NCBI GenBank assembly: GCA_045646245.1
Contig: JAZRKJ010000044.1
Location: 1 to 39,147, forward strand
Source of the DNA: SIG607 sp045646245
GTDB taxonomy: Bacteria; Bacillota; Clostridia; Oscillospirales; Acutalibacteraceae
Length of the DNA stretch: 39,147 bases
Direction: 5' to 3'
Shown: one piece after another, positions 32,592 to 39,147 of the stretch
Numbering within the stretch: position 1 is the first letter of the stretch
Layout: each line of letters begins with the position of its first letter
The notes under the pieces: generated by a model
Told to the model about the DNA's origin: nothing
The model's database searches: none
The model's input: only the letters and a program-made list of their open reading frames with translations
Program-made: the position numbers and the translations under genes

Positions 32592-33089
32592 TTAGTCAGC
32601 GTATTTAGCAAGAATTCCGGCAATATCATCGCCAACGAGTCTGCCGTAAACATCTTCGTTAACGGTGAGAACGGGAGCAAGTCCACATGCGCCGATACAA
32701 CGGCAAGCCGTAAGAGAAAACTTTCCGTCTGCGGTACATTCATCAGCACCTATACCGAGAGCCTCTTCAAGCTTCTCCATAAGTATGCCTGCGCCTTTTA
32801 CGTAACAAGCAGTACCGAGACACACAGAGATGTTGTACTTACCTTTTGGAGAAAGAGAAAATTGAGCGTAGAAGGTTGCTACACCGAAAATCTTTTCCAT
32901 CGGTACGTCCATACCTTCAGAGATAATCTCCTGTACTTCCATGGGCAGATATCCGTAGATATCCTGAGCTTCCTGCATTACTGCAATAAGACGGCTTTTG
33001 TCGTGCTTATTGGCATCAATAACTTCGCGGAGCTTCTTTTCCTGTTCAGGAGTACCGTTGAAGGGGTTGTTGCCTATCTTTTTTTGCAT
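32592..33089 (-). CDS. hndA: NuoE-like 2Fe-2S subunit HndA
   Basis: A 165-residue thioredoxin-like ferredoxin of the NuoE/HydC family, electron carrier next to the flavin subunit. The N-terminal helical bundle (SRLIAVMQEAQDIYGYLP, FGVATFYAQFSLSPKG) is followed by the 2Fe-2S ligands in VCLGTACYVKG and TACRCIGACGLAPVL. First gene of the ten-gene operon, with AGGAGG upstream of the ATG. It is separated from its partners hndBCD by six accessory genes, an order conserved in parts of the Clostridia, as I recall. Confidence 0.93.
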   Translation of the reverse strand: MQKKIGNNPFNGTPEQEKKLREVIDANKHDKSRLIAVMQEAQDIYGYLPMEVQEIISEGMDVPMEKIFGVATFYAQFSLSPKGKYNISVCLGTACYVKGAGILMEKLEEALGIGADECTADGKFSLTACRCIGACGLAPVLTVNEDVYGRLVGDDIAGILAKYAD

Positions 33090-33174
33090 TTGCCATATCC
33101 TCCTTATGCAAATTTTAAGCTGGTTACCTGCCTAAAAACATACTTTCGGCAGATTACTCCATACTATGCTAAAA

Positions 33175-33183
33175 ATTATAACA
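33175..33183 (-). promoter_or_regulatory. Extended -10 promoter of the hydrogenase operon
   Basis: On the minus strand TGTTATAAT: TATAAT at 33175-33180 with TG one base before it. The matching -35 (TAGAAA) is poor, which fits an extended -10 or regulated promoter. The leader is about 80 bases. Confidence 0.55.
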
Positions 33184-33220
33184 CAAATAAAATAATTTTT
33201 CTACCCCTTTTTTATAAAAA

Positions 33221-33236
33221 TGTTATTTTTTTAACA
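33221..33236. promoter_or_regulatory. Rex-like inverted repeat TGTTA-N6-TAACA
   Basis: TGTTATTTTTTTAACA matches the core of the Rex operator (TTGTTA-N6-TAACAA) except for the outermost base on each side. Rex is the NADH/NAD-sensing repressor of many fermentative and hydrogenase genes in Firmicutes. The site is between the divergent hnd operon and the methyltransferase gene, about 40 bases upstream of the hnd -10 and about 25 bases upstream of the -35 of the plus-strand gene. The middle is a T-run, so chance is possible. Confidence 0.45.
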
Positions 33237-33259
33237 TATTTTTCAAAAAAGTAATTATG

Positions 33260-33288
33260 TTGACTTTAATGTTCTTTTAATTTACAAT
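33260..33288 (+). promoter_or_regulatory. Promoter of the m5C methyltransferase gene
   Basis: TTGACT (33260-33265), a 17-base spacer and TACAAT (33283-33288), 28 bases before the GTG start. Confidence 0.75.
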
Positions 33289-33316
33289 AAAAACAAACAT
33301 AGGAGAGTGATTTTTA

Positions 33317-34207
33317 GTGTTTTTTGAAAATAAAATCAAAGAATATTACGATAATCCGACTGCCGAAACAATAATTAACGGCAGTTCGGTTAAACGCAAA
33401 ACCACTTTAAGAATAAATACCCTTAAATCAAATTATGCAGAAATTATTTCTTTTTTAAGTAACCATGGCATAAAATATGCTTCAGTTCCCTTTTCCAAAG
33501 ATGCTTTAATTATTGATTGCGATGCGAAAACTATAACCGAAACACCTCTTTTCAACGAAGGCAAAATCTATCTTCAAAGCCTTTCCTCTCAACTGCCCGC
33601 ACTTATATTAGACCCTAAAGAAAACACAGACGTACTTGATATGTGCGCCGCACCGGGCGGAAAAACAACACAAATCGCCGCTTTGTCTAATAATAAATGC
33701 AATATAACAGCTTGTGAAATGAACAAAATGAGAGCAGAACGGCTTAAATTCAATTTAAATAAGCAAGGCGTAACCTGCGCAAACGTAATGCTGACCGATG
33801 CCAGAAATATCGAAAGCTTCTTTTCCTTTGACAAAATTTTGCTTGATGCTCCTTGTTCAGGCAGCGGGACACTTAACCTTAATAACCCTAAAACATATTC
33901 CGGTTTTACCGATGTTTTAATTAAAAAATGTGTTACAGCACAAACCAAACTGTTAGAAAAAGCGTTATCGGTATTAAAAATCGGCGGAGAAATGGTTTAT
34001 TCAACCTGTTCCGTTCTTCCTTGCGAAAACGAAGAAATTCTTAAAAAGGTTCTTCAAAAGCACAATTGCGAAATTGTTCCAATAGACAATAATATAAGGA
34101 AAAATTTGCCATTACTCCCCTGCTCTTTAGAAAACGCGATATGCGTTTGCCCCACAAACGAGTACGAAGGCTTCTTCGTTTCAAAAATAAGAAAAATCAG
34201 CAAATAG
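33317..34207 (+). CDS. RsmB/Sun-type rRNA (cytosine-C5) methyltransferase, short form
   Basis: A 296-residue SAM-dependent m5C methyltransferase of the NOL1/NOP2/Sun family. Motifs are KRKTTLRINTLKS (N-terminal RNA-binding part), VLDMCAAPGGKTTQIAA, LLDAPCSGSGTL with Cys180, and YSTCSVLPCENEE with the nucleophile Cys231. It lacks the NusB-like N-terminal domain of RsmB and the RsmF extension, so it is a compact family member with unknown target. The start is GTG at 33317 with AGGAGAG nine bases upstream. It is transcribed alone on the plus strand. Confidence 0.88.
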   Translation: MFFENKIKEYYDNPTAETIINGSSVKRKTTLRINTLKSNYAEIISFLSNHGIKYASVPFSKDALIIDCDAKTITETPLFNEGKIYLQSLSSQLPALILDPKENTDVLDMCAAPGGKTTQIAALSNNKCNITACEMNKMRAERLKFNLNKQGVTCANVMLTDARNIESFFSFDKILLDAPCSGSGTLNLNNPKTYSGFTDVLIKKCVTAQTKLLEKALSVLKIGGEMVYSTCSVLPCENEEILKKVLQKHNCEIVPIDNNIRKNLPLLPCSLENAICVCPTNEYEGFFVSKIRKISK

Positions 34208-34243
34208 ATATTGGTATTCAAAGTATTACAAAATATTATGAAT

Positions 34244-34271
34244 AAAAAGCGACTCATACGAATCGCTTTTT
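34244..34271. terminator. Bidirectional terminator between converging genes
   Basis: AAAAAGCGA/TCGCTTTTT with a ten-base loop (CTCATACGAA). It overlaps the final bases of the radical SAM gene and ends both it and the methyltransferase gene. Confidence 0.8.
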
Positions 34272-35931
34272 ATTTTAAATTAAATTCAATTTTATGTAAC
34301 TGATATTTACCGTCAATCTTTTGGTCGTAGTCAACGTAAGCACCGCAGTTTTCTCCGTATAATAGAAATACGTTTCTCATAACGCCCTTTTTACGGCGGG
34401 TTTTGGTATCGCTTTCAAGAAAACGGCGAAAATCACACAATCTTTTATCGTTAACCAAAAGACTTTTAGGGAGAACGTTACTTTTAACAGACTCTGCAAC
34501 GTCGCATATAAGAGCATCTCTCAAAGCATCAAAGTCACTGCCTCTGCCAAAAAACCAAAATAGTTTATCGACGTATTCATTAAGCGGGCAGGATGAACTT
34601 CCGGTGAACATACCCAGTTCTGTTAAAGTATCAAACGGGTTGCGTTTTTGCTTTCCAAAAATCAATTCGTTGGTTCTGATAAATCTGCCGCTGTTCACAA
34701 AACGTTCAAGGGCGTTTTCGCAACAATGCAACATATTAAGCTCAGTTTCATTTAGCCACGGTGTAGACGTAACCTCATAAGGGGGTAACGAAGAAAATTC
34801 ACAAGGATACTCACTTGATTTTTCTCGCATATCGGCACCGTGAAGAAGCTTCAAAAAGCCCAGTTGAAGCATATCGGCATTAAGAAAAAAAGCAGTATTA
34901 AAGCTTTCTCTAAATGATTTATAGTCTTCCTTTGGCAGTCCCGCAATTAAATCAATGTGTATGTGGATATTCGAAAGCTCGGTTAAACGCTTAATGTTTT
35001 CTTTAAGACGGGTAACGTTTGTTCTTCTGTTAACAGCCTTTAAGGTTTCACCATTAAAGCTTTGCATACCTATTTCAAACTGTATAGCGCCTTTGGGAGC
35101 GATTTTAAGTAATTCGAAATCTCGGCTTTTAAGCAAATCCCCTGCTATTTCAAAATGGAAGCATACGTCTTTTGGAATGGATACACCGTAATTTTCAATT
35201 ATGAACGAAAAAATATCATACGCTCTTTTTTCGTTCGCATTAAAGGTACGGTCAACAAACTTTATAATCTTACTCCCCGAATTTGCAAGAGCAATAATAT
35301 CACTTTTTGCGCGTTCGAGAGGAAAATACCTTACACCGCCGCATCTTCCCGAAAGACAAAATGCGCAAGAAAACGGGCATCCTCTGCTCGTTTCAATATA
35401 CGCTATTCGCCCGTTTAGAGCCGAAAAATACTTTTCACTATAAGGGCTTTCGGGAATACTGTCAGTTATATATGGCTGTCCTATTATGTACCGCTTACAG
35501 TTTCTATATGAAAGACCTTCAACTCCATCAAAATCCGAGTTTTTGAACAAAGCGTTCAATAGGCTGCAAAAAGGCTTTTCGCCCTCGCCGGAAAGAACAA
35601 AATCAATCCACTTGTTTTCCTCTAAAATCTTTTCGGGACAATAAGAAACCTCAGGGCCGCCAACAACTATTTTTACACCATTTTTAGACAGCATCTTTGA
35701 AAGAGCCAACACAGTATTTACGTTCCAAATGTAAACCGAAAAAGCAATAACGTCGCTTTTCAAAGCAGAAAAACGTTTATACAAAACCTCAATATCCTCG
35801 TTAACTGTGCCCTCTGCAACCGACACCACAATACCGCCTTCGCAGTATTTTTCCGCACCGCTTAACAAATACCAAACAGCAAGTGAAGAATGAATATACT
35901 GAGAATTAAGAGAAATTATAGTTACCTTCAT
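34270..35931 (-). CDS. B12-binding-domain radical SAM protein (DUF4080 type)
   Basis: A 553-residue radical SAM enzyme. Residues 1-150 are a cobalamin-binding-like Rossmann domain (FSVYIWNVNTVLALSKML, VVGGPEVS, VLSGEGEKPF). The 4Fe-4S/SAM site is ETSRGCPFSCAFC (Cys185, Cys189, Cys192), followed by the barrel (IKFVDRTFNAN, FHFEIAGDLL, FEIGMQSFN, HIDLIAGLPKED). The C-terminal part (about 410-553) is like DUF4080. The DxxH cobalamin ligand is not seen, so B12 binding is uncertain. The reaction is unknown; methylthiolase or methylase-like chemistry is only a family guess. Its ATG overlaps the trmB stop by four bases. Confidence 0.87.
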   Translation of the reverse strand: MKVTIISLNSQYIHSSLAVWYLLSGAEKYCEGGIVVSVAEGTVNEDIEVLYKRFSALKSDVIAFSVYIWNVNTVLALSKMLSKNGVKIVVGGPEVSYCPEKILEENKWIDFVLSGEGEKPFCSLLNALFKNSDFDGVEGLSYRNCKRYIIGQPYITDSIPESPYSEKYFSALNGRIAYIETSRGCPFSCAFCLSGRCGGVRYFPLERAKSDIIALANSGSKIIKFVDRTFNANEKRAYDIFSFIIENYGVSIPKDVCFHFEIAGDLLKSRDFELLKIAPKGAIQFEIGMQSFNGETLKAVNRRTNVTRLKENIKRLTELSNIHIHIDLIAGLPKEDYKSFRESFNTAFFLNADMLQLGFLKLLHGADMREKSSEYPCEFSSLPPYEVTSTPWLNETELNMLHCCENALERFVNSGRFIRTNELIFGKQKRNPFDTLTELGMFTGSSSCPLNEYVDKLFWFFGRGSDFDALRDALICDVAESVKSNVLPKSLLVNDKRLCDFRRFLESDTKTRRKKGVMRNVFLLYGENCGAYVDYDQKIDGKYQLHKIEFNLK

Positions 35932-36593
35932 TTCTTTAAATAAGCCTCAAGTCTGTAAATAGGAAAGCCGAGTGATGAAAAACGTGCTTCATATTCGGTA
36001 ACAATATTACCTTCAAAATCACTGTTATGCAAATCAAGGGAAACGTTCTTTAAAGTGTATCCGTAATCACTTAAGGTTTCAATTGAGAATTCAAAAAAGC
36101 CTCTGTTATCTGTTTTTTGATGAATTTCTGCATTTTCGCTCATAATCCGTTGGTAAATGCTTAAAAAATGCGGAGCAGTAAGACGATGGGAAACATACGC
36201 TTTTTTAGGAAAAGGACAGGAAAAATTCAGATAAATACGTTCAATACTTTCGGGTTTAATATATTTAGGCAAATATTCTGCCCCGCACTTAATAAACCGC
36301 ACGTTAGGAAACTCAAAACATTTTTCGCAAGCCGAAACTATAACGTTAGAGCTTTTCTCAACAGCAAGATAGTTAATTTCGGGGTTACGCTTTGCAATTT
36401 CATACACAAACTGCCCCTTACCGCAACCGATTTCCAAATGAACGGGATTAGAATTGCCGAACAACTCTGAAAAATCAATGTATTCGGGATTATTTGCAGC
36501 ATTACGATAATCTCGGTCATCAGTCATTTTAATTAAGAGATTAGAACATGCTGCCAATTTATCTTCAAGATTCTTCTTTTTTCTCATTCGCAT
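35928..36593 (-). CDS. trmB: tRNA (guanosine(46)-N7)-methyltransferase with an altered signature
   Basis: Forms m7G46 in the variable loop of tRNAs using SAM. The 221 residues include LEIGCGKGQFV (54-63, SAM binding), YLAVEKSS, RFIKCGAEYLP, YLNFSCPFPKKAYVSHRLT, HQKTDNRGFFEFS and TEYEARFSSLGFPIYRLE. The catalytic-region motif usually written NFSDPWPKK here has Cys126 for Asp and Phe128 for Trp. The remaining motifs are intact, including KTDN. The ATG at 36593 has AGAGGT seven bases upstream; the frame runs further up to 36725 but without a ribosome site and through the promoter. First gene of a pair with the radical SAM gene. Confidence 0.9.
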   Translation of the reverse strand: MRMRKKKNLEDKLAACSNLLIKMTDDRDYRNAANNPEYIDFSELFGNSNPVHLEIGCGKGQFVYEIAKRNPEINYLAVEKSSNVIVSACEKCFEFPNVRFIKCGAEYLPKYIKPESIERIYLNFSCPFPKKAYVSHRLTAPHFLSIYQRIMSENAEIHQKTDNRGFFEFSIETLSDYGYTLKNVSLDLHNSDFEGNIVTEYEARFSSLGFPIYRLEAYLKK

Positions 36594-36626
36594 AACGATT
36601 ACCTCTGCAATAAATCTACGTTTAGT

Positions 36627-36655
36627 ATTATAATGGTTATGGTTAGTCGAAACAA
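36627..36655 (-). promoter_or_regulatory. Promoter for trmB
   Basis: TTGTTT (36650-36655, minus strand), a 17-base spacer and TATAAT (36627-36632), 33 bases before the ATG. The -35 lies within the first hairpin of the repeat cluster at 36646-36667. Confidence 0.6.
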
Positions 36656-36816
36656 ACTTGTTTCGACACAAAATCTTTGATTTTGCGACAAATTTTCTTT
36701 GAAAATTTGTCCATACCCATTGCAATGAATGTTGTGCAAAATTAAATCATAGAATTTAATTTTGCTATATCCGCTTAAAAAGTGGCTTGTCGAAGCCCTT
36801 TCAAGCGTTTCGACAA
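36646..36816. repeat. Cluster of AT-rich hairpins upstream of trmB
   Basis: Successive palindromes: 36646-36667 (GTCGAAACAA-AC-TTGTTTCGAC), 36669-36685 (CAAAATC/GATTTTG), 36688-36710 (ACAAATTTTC/GAAAATTTGT), 36736-36765 (GCAAAATTAAAT/...ATTTAATTTTGC type) and about 36788-36816 (TTGTCGAA/TTTCGACAA). They sit nearly end to end. No gene is supported here. Confidence 0.7.
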
Positions 36817-36966
36817 ACAACAATCATTATAACACAAGACAAATAACAAATCAACGGTAAGAGTGAAGAAGTAATAGGTAAGAAAGTTTATTCCGAAATC
36901 GGCATTTTGATTTAAGCATAAAGACAAAGCCTTGTATAGCATCAAAACTTTAGTTTTGCATATCAT

Positions 36967-37098
36967 CAGTGGCGAAGCCGCTGAATCTCATCAAGCCGAT
37001 ATAGGTATACACACCTTCGGTGTGATGATATACGCCGCACAAGTGCGGCAATGATATACACGCTATCGCGCGATGATATACCAAGCCTATCGGCTTGG
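36967..37098. repeat. Tandem hairpin array with a GATGATATAC linker
   Basis: Hairpins at 36967-36983 (CAGTGGC/GCCGCTG), 37011-37025 (CACACC-TTC-GGTGTG), 37034-37049 (GCCGCA/TGCGGC), about 37058-37070 (CACGC/GCGCG, imperfect) and 37081-37098 (CCAAGCC/GGCTTGG). From the second onward they are separated by the linker GATGATATAC (37024, 37050 as AATGATATAC, 37071), giving a period of about 24-26 bases with different stem sequences. A matching reverse linker (CATATCATCA) precedes the first. No protein frame is supported. Confidence 0.75.
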
Positions 37099-37100
37099 AT

Positions 37101-37135
37101 AAAAAAATCCAAGTCTCAAAAGGACTTGGATTTTT
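37101..37135. terminator. Strong hairpin AAAAATCCAAGTC / GACTTGGATTTTT closing the array
   Basis: A perfect stem of 13 or more base pairs with a TCAAAAG-type loop and A/T runs on both sides, terminator-like in both directions. It directly ends the hairpin array. The 120 bases after it, up to the next promoter, show nothing recognisable. Confidence 0.75.
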
Positions 37136-37255
37136 TGGTGCGGTTGTTCATAACCAACCTAGCGAGGTGCTTATCGTTTTATCTTGCACAAGCAAACCAA
37201 TAGACTGCGATTCGCAAAAAGTTGCGAGTTTTGCTCTTGATGTTATCAAATCGGA

Positions 37256-37284
37256 TTGACATTTAGATAAATTTGGTATATAAT
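37256..37284 (+). promoter_or_regulatory. Perfect consensus promoter for the XRE gene
   Basis: TTGACA (37256-37261), a 17-base spacer and TATAAT (37279-37284), 31 bases before the ATG. Confidence 0.9.
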
Positions 37285-37315
37285 ATCAATAAGCTCATAT
37301 AGGAGGTTCCGTAGT

Positions 37316-37537
37316 ATGCGAATTAGTTATAAAAAGCTTTGGATATTACTAATTGAAAAAGATATATCGCCTGCTACTATTAGAAAGGATTTAAGTATAG
37401 CAACCGGTACTATGACAAAATTGCGCAAAAATGAAGAAGTTGCACTTTCTGTTCTTCTACGTATTTGTGAGTATCTTGATTGTAATATTGGTGATATATG
37501 TGATGCGGTACAGATTGATACAGAAGCAAGCATTTAA
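37316..37537 (+). CDS. Small XRE-family (Cro/CI-type) transcriptional regulator
   Basis: A 73-residue DNA-binding protein that is all helix-turn-helix: YKKLWILLIEKDISPATIRKD, LSIATGTMTKLRKNEEVALSVLLRICEYLDCNIGDICD. This is the HTH_26-like pattern (LCEYLNCQPGDI) common in Clostridia and in mobile elements. The ATG at 37316 has AGGAGGT nine bases upstream and a perfect promoter. It precedes a zinc-ribbon gene on the same strand; its targets are unknown. Confidence 0.9.
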   Translation: MRISYKKLWILLIEKDISPATIRKDLSIATGTMTKLRKNEEVALSVLLRICEYLDCNIGDICDAVQIDTEASI

Positions 37538-37583
37538 TTCTGCACTACACTCTGGATAAATATTGAGATTGGAGAAAATACGT

Positions 37584-37760
37584 ATGGTATGGAAACCCGT
37601 TAGAAACAAAAATTATAATTTCTCCGACACGTACCATCGTGGTGAATGTCATAGATTCAAAGAAACTGCAACACTATCCATTCATCTTAGCGGCAAAAAG
37701 ATAGCAAGTACGATTTGCAGCCCAGTTCTTCTCCACAACTTAAAGAGTGCAGTTTGTTAG
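37584..37760 (+). CDS. Small hypothetical protein, doubtful
   Basis: A 58-residue frame starting MVWKPVRNKNYNF with GGAGAAAAT upstream. It contains two histidines and two cysteines (YHRGECH, STICSP) without a clear metal-site spacing. No family is recognised. It lies between the XRE and zinc-ribbon genes in the same direction, 46 bases after the XRE stop. It may be a real small gene or a fragment. Confidence 0.3.
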   Translation: MVWKPVRNKNYNFSDTYHRGECHRFKETATLSIHLSGKKIASTICSPVLLHNLKSAVC

Positions 37761-37864
37761 TGGAGAAAAACGAGAAAGGCATAACGTGCATGCTTTGTTG
37801 TCTTTGCTTTGAGAATTATAAGAATAATCATAATTGTTAAATGATAATAGAGGGGAAAAATATA

Positions 37865-39147
37865 ATGGCATTATACGAATTGGAATATGATGAGGGTATT
37901 GTTCTTCAAAGCACAACAGCGATGTTGGGCGGATTGACCGAAGAAGAGTTTGAAAATGAAGAGTTAATGGAACTCATTGTTACAAATAAAAAAATTATTT
38001 ACATTGTTGAAATAAGTACCGGATTCTTTTCAAAGGAAAAAACAGAGGTTAGACAAGTGCCTATTTCTAGTATTAAAGTGATTAACGGCATTCCTCAAGT
38101 CAAGCAAGTTAATCACGATATGTGGGGGCATTCCGTTCAAGTACAGTTCGTGCACGGTATAGAGTATTGGACACTAGATAAAAAGATAATTCCTGAGTGG
38201 GTTTCTCAAATTTCACGCCTTCTTGTTGGCGAACCAGAGCTAGAACTACAAGATTCTGTTTCAACAACTGAAAAATCAACTTATCAAAAAGAGAAGAAAA
38301 CGTCGTCTTTTGGCATGTTTGCCGGCTTTACTTCAGCATTAAAAAATGTAGCCGACACGGCCACACAGACAGTATCAACTGCAATAAAACAAGTTTCAGA
38401 GAAAACTCGGTCAAAACTTGATATCAAGGAAAACTCCCCTGTAACTGTTCACGAAGCAGAGACACCAATGGTTATTCAGGATGATAAACCTCCTGTAGTT
38501 GTTAAAGCAGAGGAACAGCCTATTGTACAAGTTGCTCCTGCAGAAACAAAAATATTAAATTATGTTTCTAACATTGATGCAACACCTACAACTGGTAATA
38601 ATAAAGAACCTGTTATCGAAGGAAAGAAATTTGTATTCTGCTGTAATTGTGGCGAAAAACTATCTATTGCTTCAAAATTCTGTAATGTTTGCGGTACTCC
38701 AACAGGGACTGTGGAACAGAAAAAAGAAGAATCTACTGTAGAACCTGTTACTGCTACTGTAACTCCGCCCACTACTGTAGAGCCTGTTATTGAACCAATA
38801 GCTGAAAGAAAGAGCATTTATGAAGGCGAATTACATAAATGTCCTAATTGTGGAGATATTCTAGATGCTTTTGAGTCTGTGTGCGAGCACTGTGGTTATG
38901 AGCGAAGAGGAAATAATGTCACAATGTCTTGCCGTCTTTTTGCAACAGAATTAAATGCAGCAGGGTCCGAACAGAAAAAAGCAGCTTTCATTCAAAACTT
39001 CCCTGTTCCAAACAATAAAGAAGACATTATCGAATTTTTAATTCTAACTTCCTCCAGTATAAACCGACAAACACCAACCATTATGCTGAATGCATGGAAA
39101 GCGAAAATCGAACAATGTTATCTAAAAGCAAAATTTGTCTTTGTGGG
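37865..39147 (+). CDS. Zinc-ribbon domain protein, incomplete at the window edge
   Basis: An open frame from ATG 37865 (GAGGGG upstream) to the window end without a stop, at least 427 residues. Residues 1-115 form a beta-rich, PH-like domain (LELIVTNKKIIYIVE type, then WGHSVQVQFVHGIEYWTL). A low-complexity stretch follows (TATQTVSTAIKQVSEKTRS and Pro/Val/Glu linkers). Two zinc ribbons come next: CCNCGEKLSIASKFCNVCG and CPNCGDILDAFESVCEHCG (CxxC...CxxC). After them is a conserved block like NFPVPNNKEDIIEFLILTSSSI and an AWKAKIEQCY helix. The family is widespread in Clostridia, but its function is not known to me. No signal peptide or membrane helix appears in the part seen, so it is probably cytoplasmic. 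Confidence 0.85.
   Translation, partial: MALYELEYDEGIVLQSTTAMLGGLTEEEFENEELMELIVTNKKIIYIVEISTGFFSKEKTEVRQVPISSIKVINGIPQVKQVNHDMWGHSVQVQFVHGIEYWTLDKKIIPEWVSQISRLLVGEPELELQDSVSTTEKSTYQKEKKTSSFGMFAGFTSALKNVADTATQTVSTAIKQVSEKTRSKLDIKENSPVTVHEAETPMVIQDDKPPVVVKAEEQPIVQVAPAETKILNYVSNIDATPTTGNNKEPVIEGKKFVFCCNCGEKLSIASKFCNVCGTPTGTVEQKKEESTVEPVTATVTPPTTVEPVIEPIAERKSIYEGELHKCPNCGDILDAFESVCEHCGYERRGNNVTMSCRLFATELNAAGSEQKKAAFIQNFPVPNNKEDIIEFLILTSSSINRQTPTIMLNAWKAKIEQCYLKAKFVFV

Noticed and set aside
36967..37098. CRISPR array
   Set aside because: The constant part is only ten bases, the variable units are self-complementary, the period is 24-26 bases and there are no cas genes in the window.

Overview
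The window looks like a chromosomal contig end from an AT-rich, Gram-positive obligate anaerobe of the class Clostridia, most like the gut Ruminococcaceae/Oscillospiraceae. The reasons are strong GGAGG ribosome sites, TTGACA/TATAAT promoters, a bifurcating-type [FeFe] hydrogenase operon (hndABCD), InlB-type repeats in large secreted proteins, an MBOAT/DHHW acylation set, and dispersed hairpin repeats. Taxonomy is inferred from gene families only.

Layout. 1-690: a decayed IS200-type transposase followed by a run of short hairpins. 696-4967 (minus): serC-serA, a terminator, then a secreted metallo-beta-lactamase-fold protein, a DUF3006 protein and a frameshifted DUF554 membrane protein. 5150-7339 (minus): a GH36 alpha-galactosidase. 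7480-7693 (plus): two serine tRNAs from one consensus promoter. 7694-9376: a decayed gene with internal tandem repeats, apparently mobile-element debris beside the tRNAs. 9417-17272 (minus): a secreted carbohydrate operon (an 836-residue surface protein, a roughly 1,150-residue anchored surface protein now split by a frameshift, and a GH16 lipoprotein), with a divergent AraC-type regulator that is also frameshifted. 18584-21723 (minus): DUF4358 lipoprotein, MBOAT acyltransferase and DHHW protein. 21805-23906 (minus): RsmF-like and RsmE rRNA methyltransferases. 23988-24785 (minus): a PHP-family histidinol-phosphatase-like protein.

24887-33089 (minus) is the centrepiece: a ten-gene hydrogenase operon. 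hndA comes first and hndB, hndC and hndD last. Six genes lie between them: two DRTGG proteins, two HATPase proteins, a PHP protein and a second hydrogenase-like Fe-S protein that keeps all four H-cluster cysteines. This looks like a built-in redox or H2 sensing module. A Rex-like inverted repeat lies upstream. 33317-34207 (plus) is a second rRNA m5C methyltransferase. 34270-36593 (minus) holds a B12-binding radical SAM protein and TrmB with an altered signature motif. 36640-37135 is a dense hairpin array, and 37316-39147 (plus) a small XRE regulator followed by a zinc-ribbon protein that runs off the end.

Several otherwise well-conserved genes (DUF554, the anchored surface protein, araC) are broken by a single base in or near a short homopolymer. 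Real decay, phase variation and assembly indels cannot be told apart from the sequence alone. No CRISPR array, rRNA gene, intact prophage or riboswitch was recognised.
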